Positions 5,995 through 7,121 of a DNA stretch of 7,121 nucleotides are shown piece after piece. Each line of letters opens with the position of its first letter. Within the stretch, counting starts at the first letter, position 1. This DNA comes from Actinomycetota bacterium. GTDB lineage: Bacteria; Actinomycetota; Geothermincolia; Fen-727; Anoxymicrobiaceae. The notes below the pieces were generated by a model. The model saw only the letters and a program-made list of their open reading frames with translations, was not told where the DNA came from and did no database searches. The translations under genes were made by a program, and so were the position numbers. Location: assembly GCA_016649525.1 (NCBI GenBank), contig JAENXM010000088.1, positions 1 through 7,121 on the forward strand. The letters are read 5' to 3'.

Positions 5995-7121
5995 TGCTTC
6001 ACCTCCTCTCCGAGGAGCCGTTTGAACAGGCTCTTGAAGCCAAGTTTCAGCCCCTTGTTGACGCTTTTTCCTATGATCGCTGCGGCGAACCCCTTGAATG
6101 CCCTGCCCAGGCCCTCGCGGAAGATCCTGAACTTCTCGAGCATCGCGCTTATCCCTCGCCCGCCGTACGAGAGCGCCACCGCGCCCATCGTCACACCCGT
6201 GAAGAAAGACGCAAGCACCCCCGAGACGGTCATCGGCCGACCGGAAAGAGAGCAGAGAAAGGCATTGAGGGTCACGCCGAATGTCCCCGAATAACCGAGG
6301 TAGGCGACCTTCGTCCCGATGCTGATGGCTGGGTCCTTTGCCAGCAGAAGCAGGCCGAACGCCCGTTCCAGCCTCTCCCTGCCGGCAAGCAGAAGTGACC
6401 GGCTCAGCTCCAGGATGCGCGAGCGTTGCGGGGAAGCGGCCGCGGAGATAATCTCCGCGACGCGAGTCGAGGTGAGGCCCCTGCCGAGGGTTTTCCCGAC
6501 GGCACCTGAAAGTGCTCCCACGGCGAAGGCGACGAGCAGGCTCTTGATGGACAGGTGTCCCGTTGAGATATAGCTCGTGCCGGCCTCGAACAAAGCGGAG
6601 AGCGACCCGTTCCAGAGCGCGGCCTTGGTGGCGCCCCACAGGCCGAGCTGCGCCCAGCCCGCGGAGAAGGCCCCGGCAAGCGAAACCACGCTTGCCGCCA
6701 GGCCCGCCGCGACCGCACCCGCGGACAGGCTCCCCGTGAAACAGGAAAAAAACGAGAAATTCACCGCGTGGGTCGCGGCGTAATAGAGCGAGTAGCCGAC
6801 GGCGGCGATGCAAGCGGCTACCGCCGCAATGGTGGCCGCCACAAGCGAAAGCCCGAACGTGAAAACGGCGAGCGCTATCACCGCGATCACCACCAGCGCC
6901 GCGGCGATCCCCGCCACGACCGCTTTCACCCAGCGGTTGCTCCATGTCCAGCGGACGGCTCCGGCGACAGCGCGGCCCGTGCTCTCCAGTGCGGGGAATA
7001 TGTACCGGCTCCAGAGCTTCGCGGCGCCGTTCCAGACGGCCGAAACGCCGGACTCGAGGCCGCTCCATAGCCATACAGCCGGCCGGGTAACCCCGGAGAA
7101 AACCGACTTGAGGCCCCGCCC
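5991..7121 (-). CDS. C-terminal part of a large hydrophobic repeat protein (5' end outside window)
   Basis: The frame is open to the right edge, so 376 C-terminal residues are seen. An internal GTG at 6929 could begin a 312-residue protein, but the codons before it encode the Trp-rich repeats described separately, have the same character, and no ribosome site precedes the GTG, so I treat the gene as truncated by the window. After the repeats (3-61) come two membrane spans (about 67-87 and 92-115), then Gly/Ala-rich hydrophobic stretches with GALSGAV (202-208) and GVTMGAV (309-315), separated by a charged region (about 215-260), and a basic amphipathic tail (about 330-376). Hydrophobic GxxxGAV modules of this kind occur before the C-terminal toxin of RHS-like and other polymorphic effectors, and in phage tape-measure-like proteins. 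No catalytic motif is visible. A membrane-active effector, or a structural membrane protein, are both possible. It is followed by a small membrane protein with a 4-nt overlap. Confidence 0.6.
   Translation of the reverse strand, partial: GRGLKSVFSGVTRPAVWLWSGLESGVSAVWNGAAKLWSRYIFPALESTGRAVAGAVRWTWSNRWVKAVVAGIAAALVVIAVIALAVFTFGLSLVAATIAAVAACIAAVGYSLYYAATHAVNFSFFSCFTGSLSAGAVAAGLAASVVSLAGAFSAGWAQLGLWGATKAALWNGSLSALFEAGTSYISTGHLSIKSLLVAFAVGALSGAVGKTLGRGLTSTRVAEIISAAASPQRSRILELSRSLLLAGRERLERAFGLLLLAKDPAISIGTKVAYLGYSGTFGVTLNAFLCSLSGRPMTVSGVLASFFTGVTMGAVALSYGGRGISAMLEKFRIFREGLGRAFKGFAAAIIGKSVNKGLKLGFKSLFKRLLGEEVKQ
6939..7115 (-). repeat. Three 18-residue Trp/Leu-rich protein repeats
   Basis: Reading on the minus strand, three units align without gaps over 18 residues: 7115-7062, 7061-7008 and 6992-6939. 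The shared pattern is [GA]L[KE]Sxx[SR][GA]VxxxxxxxWS. The first two are directly adjacent; the third follows a five-residue insert (RYIFP). The array probably extends beyond the window edge. The 18-residue period, equal to five turns of alpha helix, suggests stacked amphipathic helices. Found by eye. Confidence 0.6.

Noticed and set aside
6927..6929. GTG start for a complete 312-residue protein
   Set aside because: No ribosome site precedes it, and the codons before it continue the same Trp-rich repeat to the window edge, so it is more likely an internal Val codon.
5686..7074. 462-codon minus-strand frame covering the right end
   Set aside because: Only its last 102 codons (from GTG 5994) look like protein. 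Upstream it gives Arg/Gly-rich low-complexity sequence, while another frame on the same strand encodes the coherent membrane protein.

Overview
The window looks like a piece of a high-GC (roughly 60% or more by eye) chromosome from an anaerobic bacterium. The anaerobic inference rests on a tungsten/molybdenum-type aldehyde:ferredoxin oxidoreductase (AOR) and on a multi-cysteine membrane iron-sulfur protein next to a small CLDC-motif membrane peptide of a type I associate with clostridial genomes. A high-GC Bacillota or a deep-branching Actinomycetota lineage would fit, but there is no rRNA or other marker here and the taxonomic call is only inference. No tRNA, rRNA, CRISPR array or transposase is visible.

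Layout. Positions 54-3971 hold three genes on the minus strand, transcribed right to left: AOR (2097-3971), an amine-oxidase/protoporphyrinogen-oxidase-type FAD protein starting 20-35 nt after the AOR stop (715-2076 or -2061), and, after an 88-nt gap with two small hairpins, a membrane-anchored SCP2-type lipid-binding-domain protein (54-626). The AOR start faces a second transcription unit across a short divergent region (about 3972-4140) that carries plausible promoters in both directions.

The plus-strand unit (4141-5697) has three tightly packed genes. The first is a lipoprotein with a thioredoxin-like fold whose two catalytic cysteines are both absent. The second is a 49-residue single-span membrane peptide ending in a CLDC motif (CD1871A-like). 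The third is a polytopic membrane protein with 17 cysteines in NapH-like and two 4Fe-4S ferredoxin motifs. The third start codon lies one codon after, and in the same frame as, the stop of the peptide. This looks like a poorly characterised membrane redox module and is the most interesting system in the window.

The right end (5686-7121) is a second minus-strand unit running off the window. It holds the C-terminal 376 residues of a larger protein, with an 18-residue Trp/Leu-rich repeat followed by hydrophobic Gly/Ala-rich segments and a basic tail. A 102-residue three-span membrane protein follows, with a GTGA start/stop overlap. The arrangement resembles a secreted or translocated effector followed by a membrane immunity protein, but that reading is a hypothesis. 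The 3' end of the second gene overlaps the 3' end of the iron-sulfur gene by 12 bp.
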